NCBI GenBank assembly: GCA_029891385.1 | Contig: CM057226.1 | Coordinates: forward strand, 89,040,977 to 89,104,976 | Length of the DNA stretch: 64,000 bases | Direction: 5' to 3' | Source of the DNA: Erythroxylum novogranatense | Taxonomy: Eukaryota; Streptophyta; Magnoliopsida; Malpighiales; Erythroxylaceae | In this document: piece after piece, positions 1-11,662 of the stretch | Layout: each line of letters opens with the position of its first letter | Position numbering within the stretch: the first letter of the stretch is position 1 | Position numbers and translations under genes: made by a program | The notes under the pieces: generated by a model | Seen by the model: the letters and a program-made list of their open reading frames with translations, nothing else | Told to the model about the DNA's origin: nothing | The model's database searches: none

Positions 1-924
1 TAGAAAGGGCACTGTGGTGATTACATGCTCATTAGTTTCTAAAAGATCCACAAAGACAAGGTATATATCTTTATGTTATCATCATATTCTTTACGGGCAT
101 GCAGTATGTGACAATATTCCATCAATAAATGCAAAAACATATGCACATTCTAATTATCTTCTACTAATGCTGAAGACATTCTCTGAAAACTTTATTTGAG
201 ATTTTTGTAGCAAAAAATCTCATTAGAGTGATCATCGTGTGTCACCGAACACTAAATCGATCACCCGAGACATGAGAATCTTATGTATCTCCCTTATGTC
301 AAGTTTATTGCACGAAAATCACTTTAAAATGTCTTAATTCATTTTTCTAGAGTTAAATTTTAATTTATTACTCATGTAATAAAATCCAGAAAAATCACTT
401 TACAAAATCTTCCGCCCTGGAAATTGACCCCCCAAAATAACCTAAGGTACCTTTACAAAAATTTTGAAATTTTGAGTTTTTTTTTCCGATACTACTAACG
501 TTAGTGCTACTATAACGTTGATGTCAGTATGACGTCATTGGATAAAGTTAATGTGTGCATGTTCGAAGGGGCATTGCACATATGGTGGACTGCCCCACAT
601 GTCAAACGCGCATCAACATGCCTACCGCCTCTAGTGCATGTGTCTCTCGCACTGACATATGGCAACACCCCAGCTATCCACATGTTCGTGGTACATGCGT
701 ATGGTGTTTTCTCTCTCCTCGTCAAAAATAAGTAATTTTTGGCAACTTTTTTGTTGATTTTTAGACCTCCAAAGCTCGTTTAACCCTAATTTTTCAATGT
801 TAAACACATTCAACATGTATTCAAACAACCATACGCAAAGAAAAACCGAAAAATGGATCAGTTTTCACCAAGTTCCATATAGAGAAAAACTAAAACATTT
901 TTGTTTTCTTTCATCAGATCATGT
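1..924. other. AT-rich intergenic DNA, no gene recognised
   Basis: Short ORFs occur on both strands, but none shows a recognisable domain, codon bias or splice structure. The stretch lies on the internal side of a possible minus-strand primer binding site at 925-942, so it could be a decayed retrotransposon interior. No protein homology supports that. Confidence 0.4.
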
Positions 925-942
925 AACCTGGCTTTGATATCA
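925..942 (-). other. Possible degenerate tRNA-Met primer binding site
   Basis: Read on the minus strand the bases are TGATATCAAAGCCAGGTT, two substitutions from the sequence complementary to the 3' end of a plant tRNA-Met (TGGTATCAGAGCC followed by AGGTT). In plant LTR elements such a site lies just inside the 5' LTR, which here would be to the right. No LTR boundary or gag is certain, so this is a weak call. Confidence 0.3.
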
Positions 943-991
943 CGTTTAATGCGTAACATTAGCCTCAATTACGCATCTAGGATCAAACGTG
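941..991. repeat. Imperfect inverted repeat (hairpin)
   Basis: CACGTTT (941-947) pairs with AAACGTG (985-991), and ATGCGTAA (949-956) pairs with TTACGCAT (969-976). An asymmetric 8-nt bulge separates the two stems on the right arm. It directly abuts the possible primer binding site. Function unknown. Confidence 0.55.
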
Positions 992-1621
992 AAATAGAAT
1001 GAAAGACGAAAACATGAAAAATACTTGATTTCGATTCCATAACTTTCAACGAGCTTTCGAAGCCGAAACAAGTTTGTTTTCTAGACGACTTTGGCAAAAG
1101 TTGATCACCGGAATGCCATTAACGTCTTTTTGCAACTTTCTTAACATTTGAACTTCTTGACAGATCAGAGAATCCGAATGTTCATGAATTATTTAAACAG
1201 CTACATGAGATCTTAATCTTATATATATAGCTTTCATATCCGGCTTTCCCGTCACATGCTCGATATGAGTCTACTCATACTGATTGAGGTCCATTTTTTC
1301 CTGGACTTTTACATATTGTCTTAGATCATTTATTGAGCCACTTTGTTATCTTTATCCAGATCAAATTATATAACTTAACTAATAAGTTATTAAAAACCGA
1401 AAATTACAATTAATTGTTGTCCAATATATAGGGAAAATGTCTAACAACTTGTAGTAGAGTTGGAGGTTGTTTTCCTTGATAAAAACAAAGGATTGAATTG
1501 CCTTGCAAATTTCCGGGGCAGCAATCACAGCAGAAACTGGATTTATTTCTGAAACCAGGATCGGGAACATTATTGATAATGGAAACTGATTTCGTTAAAC
1601 TTGATCATAACACATCTGAAC
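992..1621. other. Intergenic DNA and 3' flank of the WEB-family gene
   Basis: AT-rich sequence without a recognisable gene. The part next to 1622 should include the 3' UTR of the minus-strand coding region that ends there. Confidence 0.4.
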
Positions 1622-2647
1622 TCATTTAAACAGCTTTGAGATGATCCGCACAAGAAAGCTTTTGAGTTGACTGAAAATGGAAGCTTTCTTCTTCTTTTGC
1701 TTCTTTTGCTGAAGCCTTTTCCCGCTATTATTTCTTGACCTTGTTTTCCTAAATGTATTCCGACCATTCGATATAGCATTTGATCTTGTTTGAGCCTTGG
1801 GAACAACTATTTCAATGATCTCTTCCTCCAATTTCTTTTCTTCCTCTACAATGGCATGTTCATGACCTTCATCTTCCATTGGTTTTTCGTTGTTTACGGT
1901 TCTCATCGAACTTCCATCGGATTTCAGTCCTCTTAACCTTGTCAAAACCAAATTTCGGCGTGCCTCCGCTGCGAGTTTCTGTTCCATGGACACGTTAATC
2001 CTCCACTCTGCAAGTGCCTCTTCATCTTTGGCTCTCTTTTTCAACGGATAATATTCCTCACGCGAATGCTCAATCATGGCGCTTTCAGTTTCTGAAATGT
2101 TGATAATTTGGATTGCGCTGGCCGCCGATGCAGCGAAAGCTTCCGCTTCAAGGCGTGTGGCTCGGAGAGTCAATTGCAGCGTCTTCAGAGTCTGCTTCCT
2201 CATCCTGAGGACAAGTTTCAGACTCGACCTGTCCACGCGTTCTTCGTCTCTGAGCCGCTTAACGGTCCGTAAGTCTTCACGTGCTTGATCCAGAGCTTGA
2301 GTCAATTCATTAGTCAGTTTAGAAACCTTCAATTCCTCCTCCTTCTTAGTTCTGAGCTCCTTTCTGCTGTCCTCCATCTGCGATTCGAGTTCTGATATCA
2401 CGATATTGGACACGGATGTTCGGTTCTTGGCACTTGAAAGGCCTGACTGCAACTTTTCAAGCTCGTCAATGAAAGGCGCTGAATCTAGCCACGATTCCAC
2501 GGCACTGTCCCTGGCTTTCTTTAGTTCATCTTGCGTCATAATCAATTCCACCATCTTCGCCTGAAGTGTGTCCCCGAGAAACTCCTCTGACGATTTTCTT
2601 GTTTTGGACATGGAACTCTCTCTTCTTTTCTCAGTAGACGGCTCCAT
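1622..2647 (-). CDS. WEB-family coiled-coil protein (PMI2/WEB1-like)
   Basis: One uninterrupted 341-codon reading frame. Residues 20-250 are almost continuous charged heptad-type sequence, as expected of a long coiled coil. Recognisable family segments are ESWLDSAPFIDELEKLQSGL (51-70), the RATRLEAEAFAASAASAIQ stretch (162-180) and EYYPLKKRAKDEEALAEWR (199-217). These resemble the plant WEB/DUF827 proteins, some of which (WEB1, PMI2, PMI15) act in chloroplast photorelocation; that role is known for other family members and not shown here. The C-terminus is unusual: a lysine/arginine run (300-321) followed by an amphipathic segment (324-341) rich in F, I, L and K. At 341 residues it is shorter than the roughly 500-600 typical of relatives. 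The first ATG is used; Met13 is an alternative. An unannotated intron or a truncated paralogue is possible. Confidence 0.8.
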   Translation of the reverse strand: MEPSTEKRRESSMSKTRKSSEEFLGDTLQAKMVELIMTQDELKKARDSAVESWLDSAPFIDELEKLQSGLSSAKNRTSVSNIVISELESQMEDSRKELRTKKEEELKVSKLTNELTQALDQAREDLRTVKRLRDEERVDRSSLKLVLRMRKQTLKTLQLTLRATRLEAEAFAASAASAIQIINISETESAMIEHSREEYYPLKKRAKDEEALAEWRINVSMEQKLAAEARRNLVLTRLRGLKSDGSSMRTVNNEKPMEDEGHEHAIVEEEKKLEEEIIEIVVPKAQTRSNAISNGRNTFRKTRSRNNSGKRLQQKKQKKKKASIFSQLKSFLVRIISKLFK

Positions 2648-2774
2648 TTTTTCTTTGCTTCTGTCAGGAATTGCTGTCTGCTGAGAGTATTAAGTGTTCA
2701 CTTCGTTGGTTTTCATGTTCGAATTAGTCCTACCAATATATTGTGTTTCCGTCGTGTGTAGCTCTCATCAATTT

Positions 2775-2921
2775 TAATAAAAGATAATAGTTTTGTTTTC
2801 TAAGTTTTAGTGCCTTTGCAAATACCGAGTTTCATGTCCTATGTTGCCGTAATAAAAGATAATAGTTTTGTTTTCTAACTTTTAGTGCCTTTGCAAATAC
2901 CGAGTTTGTCCTATGTTGGTG
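2775..2921. repeat. 75-bp tandem duplication
   Basis: The segment starting TAATAAAAGATAATAG at 2775 is repeated at 2850 with few differences, so the period is 75 bp and there are two copies. It lies just upstream of the WEB-family start codon, possibly within its promoter or 5' UTR region. Confidence 0.85.
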
Positions 2922-2929
2922 TAAGAACG

Positions 2930-3290
2930 CCTTTTTAAATCTGGATCGGTATTGAATTGGAGGTTTAATTGATTATCGGTTTGACTAGTTCAATTGATTC
3001 AATAATCGGTCGAATCGGTGTGACGTTATAATTATGTAATAATTATATTTAATTATATATAATATTAATAATATTAAAAAAAACAAAAACTAAATAAATA
3101 AAAATTTTATTAAATCAGTGATCAGACCGGTCAAACCGGACCGATCCGACCGGTTAATTGATCGATTTTGACCGGTTCTCACTAGTTCAATTAAGAATCG
3201 ATTTTTAAAGGTAAATTGGACCGGATAACAGATCGTTCATTGGTCGAATCGGTCTGATCGACCGGTCTGGCCTGATTTTAAAACAGAGGT
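2930..3290. repeat. GACCGGT-rich dispersed-repeat-like segment with weak inverted ends
   Basis: Dense in ATCGGT, GACCGGT and ACCGGTC words in both orientations. Both ends carry a related motif in inverted orientation (TTTTTAAATCTGG near 2933 and CCTGATTTTAAAAC near 3270). This is typical of non-coding MITE-like plant repeats, but I cannot define a target duplication or assign a superfamily. A smaller GACCGG-rich patch occurs at 32095-32165. Confidence 0.35.
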
Positions 3291-3656
3291 GTATAGCAAT
3301 GAGCTCGGCTCGGCCGGATCAGCTCTACAGTGAGCTTAGCCCGGACTGATTCAGCTTTATCTAACTAATTTTTTTAAAATAAAAAAAAAAGTGTTATCTA
3401 TTGCTATTCCTTTATTAATTATGTAAATAATGAAAAATTATGGGCATAAACATACTTTTTGATCCGATAGTCCGTTTGGGCCAAAAGATCTTTGGAAAGA
3501 AAAGAAGCCTTATACGGTTCTACTAACGCAATCACGCATATATTCCACAAGAAAAGGCGGCACGGCGCACTTCAATAACAGCGCCACAATTTCTTATTCT
3601 CTTTTTCTTCTTCGTTAAGATTTTAACTCGCTACCAGACTCACTGAGCCGACATCC
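3291..3656. other. Upstream region of the phosphoglycerate mutase-like gene
   Basis: AT-rich spacer ending in a pyrimidine-rich stretch (about 3590-3630) that looks like a plant 5' UTR just before the start codon at 3657. I could not choose a convincing TATA box. Confidence 0.4.
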
Positions 3657-5675
3657 ATGGCTGAGACTGACTCCGGGTACGGTCCCGATTCCTAGTTCCG
3701 GTTTGGAATTTGTTTTCTGAATTGTAAAATGACTGTAACTAGTGAGGTGTAATCTGGTTCAGCATCGAGAAGCTGGCTTACTGTGAGGTCATCGTGGTGC
3801 GTCACGGTGAAACGGAATGGAACGCATCTGGAAAAATTCAGGTTTCTTATTCTTTATTTTTTCTTTTAAGTTTTTGGTTTTGTTTCGAAAATGTAATTTG
3901 TTTAAGCGCGAAACGGCACTGTGTCTTTGTGAAACGACCCGACAGGGACATCTGGATGTGGAGTTGAATGAAGTCGGGAGAGAGCAAGCAGCTTTGGTGA
4001 GTCCTGAATCTGTATGACCACTTTTTTAGTATCACAATTTTTTATTTAAAAAGAATAAAAATAATCGGGTTACATTTTGTTTAGGTGGGTGATCGTGTAT
4101 CAAGGGAATTTAAAGTTTCTGCTGTGTACTCTTCTGATCTGAAGAGAGCTCTTGTAACAGCGGAGACGATTGCTGATCGGTGTGGCCTATCTGAGGTTTG
4201 GATATGCTGTGATGATGTCATAGTTGTTTTTATCTGCATAATGTAGCAACGATGAGCTTGATTTTGTTGGTCAACAAAACAGAGAACAAAGTTTTATTCT
4301 TGACGATCACACTAGTATTATGCAAGTATTTCTTTTGATCATTTGATTTTCATGAAGCCAGAGTTTGGTAAGGGACCTGGTATATGTTGAGTGGCATCTG
4401 TTATTTATTTTAATGTTTTTACTTGATTGGAATTTGGTTTCAGGTATTCAAGGATCCAGATCTTCGAGAAAGAAATTTAGGGGATATTCAAGGCCTTACA
4501 ATACGTGAAGCTGCCACAGTTAGAACTAAGGCTTACCAAGCCTTTAAATCCCACAGCACCAGTCAAGAAATCCCAGTAAGTAATCCTCAACTCAGTTGTA
4601 CCTATTGTGGCTATTTTGCACAGCAGCGTAGTTCTAGTGAACCTTGTTCAAAAGGGCTGTTAATTGCATCCATAAAGCAGAACTTGGCCTCCTAAACGGT
4701 AGGTAAGATGAAGAGCAGAATGACGGCAGTTGTATGAGAGGTAGAGGTCTTTCTCCGTAAGTTAATGAGTTTGTAGAGCATAAGTATAATTTTGGAGGCT
4801 GTAGCATTCTTTGTAGAGCATAAGTATAATTTTGGAGGCTGTAGCATTCTTTAATCATATAGTGAAAACAACCTATTACCTGCCGTGTGATATGCACAAG
4901 AAATAGGGGATTGTTGATCAGGTTATCACTAAAATAACCAGTACGTAAAAACTTCATGCACTAGATAAAGAGTTAGACATGCAAAAGATGTTGGAAAATG
5001 ATGTCAATGACTTGTATTAGTTAAGATTATTGCTCATCAATATTCACCCCATGTACAGGGTGGTGGAGAAAGTCTTGATCAACTTTATCAGCGTTGCACG
5101 TCTTCATTGCAGAGAATTGCCAAGAAGCATATAGGTACAGCTGTTGATAACGTCTTATATCCTATTAACTTTGTAAAACTTTAATTCATCGGCAGTTTGG
5201 TATCTCTTATTTTCTACTCTTTTTGTTCAAACTTAAGCGATGATTGCTAGATACGTACTTTTCCATCCACATAGCATATGTTAGCTTGAAATACCTTGTA
5301 ATTTGTATCAATGTGATGATGTCCGTGGGAAAATTCTGTATGATTGGAAAAGCTACCCTGTTATCATTTAAATGGTCTAAAATTTTCTGAAGTCGTGTTC
5401 TTTCTTTACTTGGGGATTGAATTCATATGTTATTGCTCCTTATTGGTGCAGGGCAATGCGTGGTCGTGGTCTCTCACGGGGGTGCCATCAGAGCACTTTA
5501 CAACCGGGCTTCCCCTAATCGAATGTTTGGAGGAAAGGTGTTAAACACATCTATCAACATATTTCATATATCTGGCGAGGATGAGTGGACCATTAAGTCT
5601 TGGGGTGATGTTAGTCATCTCAACCAAGCATGGTACCTCGAGTCTGGATTTGGTGGTGACAGACTGTCCGGCTAG
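3657..5675 (+). CDS. Phosphoglycerate mutase-like protein (histidine phosphatase superfamily), 7 exons
   Basis: Exons 3657-3676, 3763-3841, 3946-3996, 4085-4195, 4444-4575, 5059-5134 and 5452-5675 join with consistent phases into 230 residues. All introns are GT-AG. The RHGE phosphohistidine motif is at 20-23 (His21), the SSDLKRA segment at 66-72, the LRERNLGDIQG block at 94-104 (Glu96 is the likely acid/base), GGGES at 132-136 and the second catalytic His in SHGGA at about 165. The C-terminus ends in a GFGGDR motif. Length and layout match the plant phosphoglycerate mutase-like protein 4 group, soluble enzymes whose physiological substrate is not firmly known; a phosphatase role is as likely as true mutase activity. 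All catalytic residues are present. The exon 1 boundary is inferred from phase: GT at 3677 fits and GT at 3682 does not. Confidence 0.9.
4771..4851. repeat. 40-bp tandem duplication inside intron 5
   Basis: A unit starting TTGTAGAGCATAAGTATAAT at 4771 is repeated at 4811 with no visible difference. It lies in the intron between exons 5 and 6 of the phosphoglycerate mutase-like gene and shows no coding consequence. Confidence 0.9.
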
Positions 5676-6753
5676 TTGTAGTTACAATTCCATTTAATGC
5701 TTCAAGCAACAAAATCTGGAAGGCACTGTTTCTCATAATTCTTTCATGTAATCGGGTTAAAATTCTGTATGTTACAGCAATCTCCTGCTTAGGACCTTCT
5801 TTGAAATTTGCAGAATGGATACTTTTCTCTTATACGGGGTCAATCTGATGGAATTGCTTTATTTCGAGATAAAATTAGCAAGGTATGCTTGAAGTACGTA
5901 GTCAATAAGGATCAAGACTGTACCCTTGATGTAAATTGATACACAATCAAATTGATTCTTATTCCTCGAAGTTGCTTTGAGAGTGACTGATCTGACACCA
6001 CTTCAAGCCTGGATCACGGTGTTCTACTTTCCAATCATAAGATCTGGCCAACAGCCGAAAACTCCATGAAACAAAAACTTCCTAGTCATTTTCAGCTCTG
6101 ACAATTTAACTTAGCTCAGTTTTATTTGAAGTGAATGAGATCAACTTGAATAATTGGACTATAAATATAAAAAGTATCTATTTCTGTTGCCTGTGGGCCT
6201 AGTGGCCAGTCTCATCTAATTCCACTTCTCTTTTCTTCTTCGTTATTGTCACCGACTGTTTTACTGCCTAGCCCCTCTTCTTCTGCTTGTCGTTACGAAA
6301 TTGGTTTAATAACCCCACCAAAAGTACTGACATATTCATGCAAAAAGTTTGTAAATGCGTGCAAAAGCAATTTGCATCTTGTGAGTGTGAAAACTTTTAA
6401 CTCGCAGTTTGTTTTCAATCCGGAAGTCATCACCAAAGTATTTGAAAGATGAAAATAATAAGCATTCGTAATGGTAAGAGGATTATCAACTTGCACAATA
6501 ATTTATTTCGCTCCTCTTTTAATATGCTTTTTGATGTTCAAAGTTTGAAGATCAGACAGGTTCAAACTCTGAGGTAATTTCAGTTTTAGAGAGTTTTGAA
6601 TCATCTGAAATTCAATTGAGTTTGAATTCAAACTACGTGAAGTAAGTTTGTCAAAATACAAGCCAATTTTAAGTCATCTTTGTAAAAAGAGAAAGCACAA
6701 AGGGTATAAAGGGAAATTCCACCACCGGTTAATATGAGTTGTCTTACACATTC
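5676..6753. other. 3' flank of the mutase-like gene and intergenic DNA
   Basis: The first few hundred bases should include the 3' UTR. The rest contains only short ORFs without family similarity. Its right part may be the start of a copia LTR whose end is defined at 7012, but the left LTR boundary is unclear. Confidence 0.4.
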
Positions 6754-7005
6754 AGTTTCATCAAAATACCCTACAATTGTTTGATTTGTTTCTGTTATGA
6801 TTGCATGATTCACATTCATTCACCAAGTGTATATATAAACATTTACAGAGATAAAATAAGACAACTATTCCTTTCATAAATAGTTTCATCAAAATACCCT
6901 ACAATTGTTTGATTTATTTCTGCTATGATTGCATGATTCACATTCACCAAGTGTATATATAAACATTTACAGAGATAAAATAAGACAACTATTCCTTTCA
7001 TAAAT
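6754..7005. repeat. 128-bp tandem duplication within a probable copia LTR
   Basis: The segment starting AGTTTCATCAAAATACCC at 6754 recurs at 6882. The second copy lacks 4 bp and has a few substitutions. The second copy runs to the probable LTR end at 7012, so the duplication probably arose within the 5' LTR. Confidence 0.85.
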
Positions 7006-7012
7006 CTTTACA

Positions 7013-7905
7013 TGGTATCAGAGCTTTATCTGTGACCAATGTCAATAGATCCCAACTCTAATTTATTAGCTACTAGTCAAAATGCTTCACAATCTTCCAC
7101 CCCTTCTCTTGATTTCCCCATCTTAGCAAAAACCCTAAACTTTAATCTTCCAATTAAGCTTGATAGGTAGAACTTATCAACTAGAGAGCACAAATACTTA
7201 CAGCCATAAGAACTCTTAAACTTGAAAGTTTCATCACCACTGCACCTCCTCCTCAGTTCATCACTGCAGACATGGATCAAGCCACCAAAAACCCAAATTA
7301 CAAAGCATGGCGTAGAATAGATCTACTATGTTTGCTGTGCTCAACCATTGGAGAAGAAGTGATCAGGCAGGTAAACCATTATAATTCATCCTACCAAGTA
7401 TGACAAATCCTAGAGAGTCTTTATGCTCAAACTTCCATAGTTAGAGTCCTACAACTATAACATCAACTCTCAACAATTAAAAAGGGATCGCACATCATAT
7501 CTAAATATATACAGAAAGTTAAAAGCATAGGAGATTCACTCCAAGTTGCAGGACATGTCATCACAGAATATGAACTAGTATTAAGTGCCCTTAATGATCT
7601 TGGTCATGAATATGATGTTGTTGTGGTTTATTTAACACACTCCATGAAAACTTTAACCTACAAGAAGTACAATACTCTCTCATGATGCATGAAACAAGGA
7701 TAGAACAGTTGAGGAAAATTGCTCAAGAAAATAATTCATCACCTGCGGCCAACCTTGTAGCTTACAACAACAATAACTAGAATATAAACAATCGAGGTGG
7801 AAGAAGTGGATATAGAGGAAAAGGAGGTCATGGAAAAGGAGGCTGATGGAATGGAAATAGAGTTTTCTGTTAGCTATGCCACAAACCTAGGTCTAAGAAG
7901 TCACA
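7013..7905 (+). pseudogene. Copia-type primer binding site and degenerate gag
   Basis: TGGTATCAGAGC at 7013-7024 is the standard tRNA-Met primer site and directly follows a segment ending in CA (7012). A gag-like frame starts at ATG 7039 with a Ser/Pro-rich leader. It continues, through several stops and frame changes, into sequence resembling the UBN2-type copia gag (an ITADMDQATKNPNYKAWRR-like stretch at about 7260-7315 and a YTKV/LVQ-type helical region to about 7700), then a Gly/Arg-rich tail near 7800. Protease, integrase and RT do not follow. The element is cut off about 130 bp before the gypsy LTR at 8037, so it is a dead 5' fragment. Confidence 0.6.
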
Positions 7906-8036
7906 AATGATTTGATATATCATGGCAAGTCAACACTACACAGTCATGTAAAGAGAACAACTCCACTCATCAATTTACACAGAATAATGCACAAAGTTAC
8001 CCACAATCTTAGTTGGCCCTCAATCAATAAGGTTAT

Positions 8037-11000
8037 TGTAATATCCCATTTTTTCAGAATATGCTTAAGGTTTAACCCTAGATTAAATATTGCATATACA
8101 TGCATAATATTAACATTCATACACGAATTGATATTTTCACACATTACAAGTTAACATATGCACTCAATTGACTTATTCCAAGGTATGAAAAATATTAAGT
8201 GATCATGATGTGAATTATGTTTTAATATGTCTTGAATTTTGGTATGATTGGATTTCAATTAGAAAATTTGGAATTCAATGTTATGGATTAGAAAATTGAT
8301 AGATTAAAATGTACATTTGAACTAGGACAAATACCAAGTGGTAGGATAAATTGATACATGAAAAATTTGGATGATTTAGCCTATAATTGAGTGATATTTG
8401 ACATAGTTAAATTGGTGACAAATGGACTAGTAATTAAATGACAATTGGATCAATTAGTATATGACTAGTGCACCAATCTTGGAATGACATGTGGACTGAT
8501 TAGTAGGAAACAAATGGTAGCATAAAGAGTGGATTAGTGGCAGCATAATTGTTGAACAAATGGCTAGCATGTCTTAAGACATATGGTGAGTTTAGAAGTT
8601 GACACCTAGTATGATGATGGAGCAAATTCTAGCCTCAATGTTTATGCTGATTCCCTCACTTTTGTCCACCAAAATTTGTTTCAAATTTCCTTGATATTTT
8701 TCTTGAACCCTAGCCAAATTTGTGCAACAAAATCAGCTTTTTACCTTACACAAAATGGCCAAGAAAACTAACTAAAAGTAACCTTCATCTTGCTGTCCAA
8801 AATCAATCTGTTTTCATCTTAAGTTTGTGATGAATTTTGCTTACATGGAGACTTGATTTAATCTGAAGTTTAGTCTGAATTGAAAGCCTACAAGTAAGTG
8901 ACAATATGAGATTTATGACATGTTAAATGATATAAGAATGATGCTTGAATTGGAATGAAATGCATATGTTATTGGTGAAGATATAAGCTGGAAAATGTTG
9001 TATGAACTTGAAAATGTTTCTATTTTGTTTTTTGTATATGAAAACTGTAGGATATAGATTGATTTATGGATGAATTATGTCTGGATTTGAAGTATAATGA
9101 AGGTGGATTTATTCCAACGAAAGATGTTAATTTGATGTTCTTCAATTGGGAAAGAACTAGGACTATGTGCATAATAATGTCAAAGTTTCTGGTTTGATAA
9201 TTTGCGAGCTGTTAATCAAATGATTTTTAACTGGAATAAGAGATGTTATTGATGAGAAATTGGAGTATGCTTCAGGCATAATAGACTATAATTGATGAAC
9301 TATAAAGAGGTTGTTTAACTTTGGTATAAAGTGTTAAAAAATATGGGAAAAAATGAAAGAAGAATTGTTGGAATTTGTTAGCTGTAGTGCTTTCATTGAA
9401 CATACATCGGTATTTTAGCCATAACTTGATCTGTATACATCAAAATGGGATGATTTTAAATTTAGATTAACTTAGAGACATATGGATATATTTGACATGA
9501 AGGAATCGAATTTTAATTCTGTCTCAAAGAGTTTCAAAATTTTGTCTTGAAGTTGAGTTTTTGGATTCTATCACTGTCTGAGAAAAGTTTGTATAATTTT
9601 GGGTATAACTTGCAGAATACTGAACCATAGTGTATGAAATTTAGTTCATTAGAAACCTAAGACATATGGGAACATTTTTTTAGAGAATGTATTGCCTAAT
9701 TACTTCATTTTTCTTGTCAAAATAGTCATGAAAAACTGACCCAAAACCTGTACTGAGAAAATTTGCAAAACTAATGAAGGAATTGGATGGGAACTTTTGG
9801 ATAAAACATCCCATGATTTTGGGAAGCCATATACAATTGTGGAAATTGCATGGAAGTAAAGAAATGTTCTTTTTTTATTATTATTCTTGGAACAATTAAG
9901 GATAAGGTATTTAACTGTGATACATTTGGACTTGATTAAGGTTTAAAAAGAACATAATTTGATGTTGGAAAAGTTGGTTAAATGTGTGATAAGTTTTGAT
10001 TGTTAATTGATGTTATAGTTTAAGGAAAAGAATGTTGGATAATAATGCATCTAAGTTTGAATGAATGATTATTAAAGAAAGTAGGGTATCTATGAATGAG
10101 AATTGGATGAATGTATGAGTATATGTTGCTGGAAAAATTTTGGTGAATGTATACATTTAGCTTGCTAAAATTTCAGATGTAAGGTACCAAATGTGTGTGT
10201 ATTATAAAAAGCTTTTTGATCATTGAAATGTTTAAAGATAAATGTAAAGTATGATTGATGAATTTGGAGTAAATCAAGATATTTTAAAAGGACAAACAAT
10301 TGAGCATGCATTGAACATGACATATGTATATATGTGCACAAATGAATATGTATTTGATTGATCGACTTTGTAATGTGAATTATATGATTTTAGATGCTTA
10401 AGTTGGATGCCATTTAGACACTGTCGGACCATCCAGGAAATAGCATAAATTGGAGCATACTGTGAGTCAACCTAGATGATATCACTATGATTGATTTATT
10501 TCTGTTTCTGTTTAATTCCTATATATTGAACTGGTAATGAATTGATTGTGATTTGTTTATCAATTTCAGACTTTAATGGTCCGAGGAGTTTGATATTTGG
10601 GAATGTATTGGAAGTGTTCTATTTGCATCTAAATTCTGAATGATATCTGTATGCTCAACGAAAGTTGAATACCGAACTTAGGTCCAATGAATATGAGATT
10701 CTGTCTATGCATTATAAGTGAATGATATACATGGCATATTTTGTTATTTAATGCATTTCATAAAATGTATGTTCATATAAAGGTGTTGTGATTAGAGTAG
10801 CCAGTCTGAAAGAGCTTTAAGCTCAGAATTCTACATGTAGAGATTTGTTCCATGATTTCTGTATCTGACTAAGCCCAATGGGCCAGTATTTGTATCTGTA
10901 AGGTGCTCAGTCATAACAAATAATAATGAATGTGGAGTCTCATATGCATCTGCATTTATATACTTATGATTATGAAATATATCATCATTAAAAACAATTG

Positions 11001-11518
11001 AAATTGTGATGATTAAGTGATATGCTATGATAATGTGATTGATTGGGTTATTCATGTTTTGAAAGAATGTTTATGAAATTGGTTGATTGTGTGATTTTTG
11101 TGTATTTGACTTGAGTGAGATCATCAATGATGGTCCACTCATTGAGTTCGTAAAACTTATTAAAATTTGCAACGTGACTTTTCAGGTACAAGACAGGAGA
11201 CCTAGTTCCAAGATTGTCTAGAGGAACATTTTGGATTAAGTTATGACTCAAAGATATGTCAGCTGACATCAAAGGGGTTATAGTTTGTAATTTGTAGTTT
11301 CTTGTCATATAGAACATTTGTATAAGAATTGTAAATATTTGTTTCAATGAATACAGTGTAAACTTTTGTCAATGAATGAAATGAAATGTTAGTATTGTAT
11401 ATTCTTTATGATGTTATTTAAGAGATTATGTTTGCTCTAATATACCATTATCATAGAATATGTACTTGAATGTCCTCTGGATATTTGCGTTTATACTTTA
11501 TGGTATTGGGATGTTACA
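8037..11518 (+). mobile_element. 5' LTR of a Ty3/gypsy element, about 3.5 kb
   Basis: It starts TGTAATATCCCA and ends TGGGATGTTACA, matching inverted ends, and is followed within 5 bp by a tRNA-Met primer site (11523-11534). No ORF inside has protein similarity. Near its 3' end (about 11125-11190) it contains a GATGGT...GAGTTCG...TTTTCAGG block also found in the LTRs at 18221-26412 and 50414-52941, so all three belong to related gypsy families. LTR size and end sequences recall the Tekay/Del group. The matching 3' LTR is not in the window. Confidence 0.8.
10812..10884. repeat. Cluster of small palindromes in the gypsy LTR
   Basis: GAGCTT-t-AAGCTC at 10812-10824, CTACATGTAG at 10832-10841 and GCCC-aat-GGGC at 10873-10883 follow one another. 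They are flanked by TTGTGATTAGAG upstream (about 10785-10796) and CTCAGTCATAACAA downstream (about 10906-10919), a decayed inverted pair. The cluster corresponds to those at 21505-21634 and 51014-51175. Confidence 0.55.
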
Positions 11519-11522
11519 ATTT

Positions 11523-11534
11523 TGGTATCAGAGC
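11523..11534 (+). other. tRNA-Met primer binding site of the gypsy element
   Basis: TGGTATCAGAGC lies 4 bp inside the 5' LTR end. This is the expected site of minus-strand cDNA priming and it sets the element on the plus strand. Confidence 0.85.
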
Positions 11535-11662
11535 ATGGTTTGGCATTCATGGGGACATAAAAGTATTAAGACATGATAAATAGTGAGAGACTCAGTTAGT
11601 GATCACAACTTTTTTGTTATAGGTCACTTACCGTAGGAGATCAAGTTGGAGAGTTAGCTAAC

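Noticed and set aside
7013..8036. Copia gag fragment and gypsy LTR as one element
   Set aside because: The gag remnant is copia-type and ends before 8037, where a gypsy LTR with its own primer site at 11523 begins.
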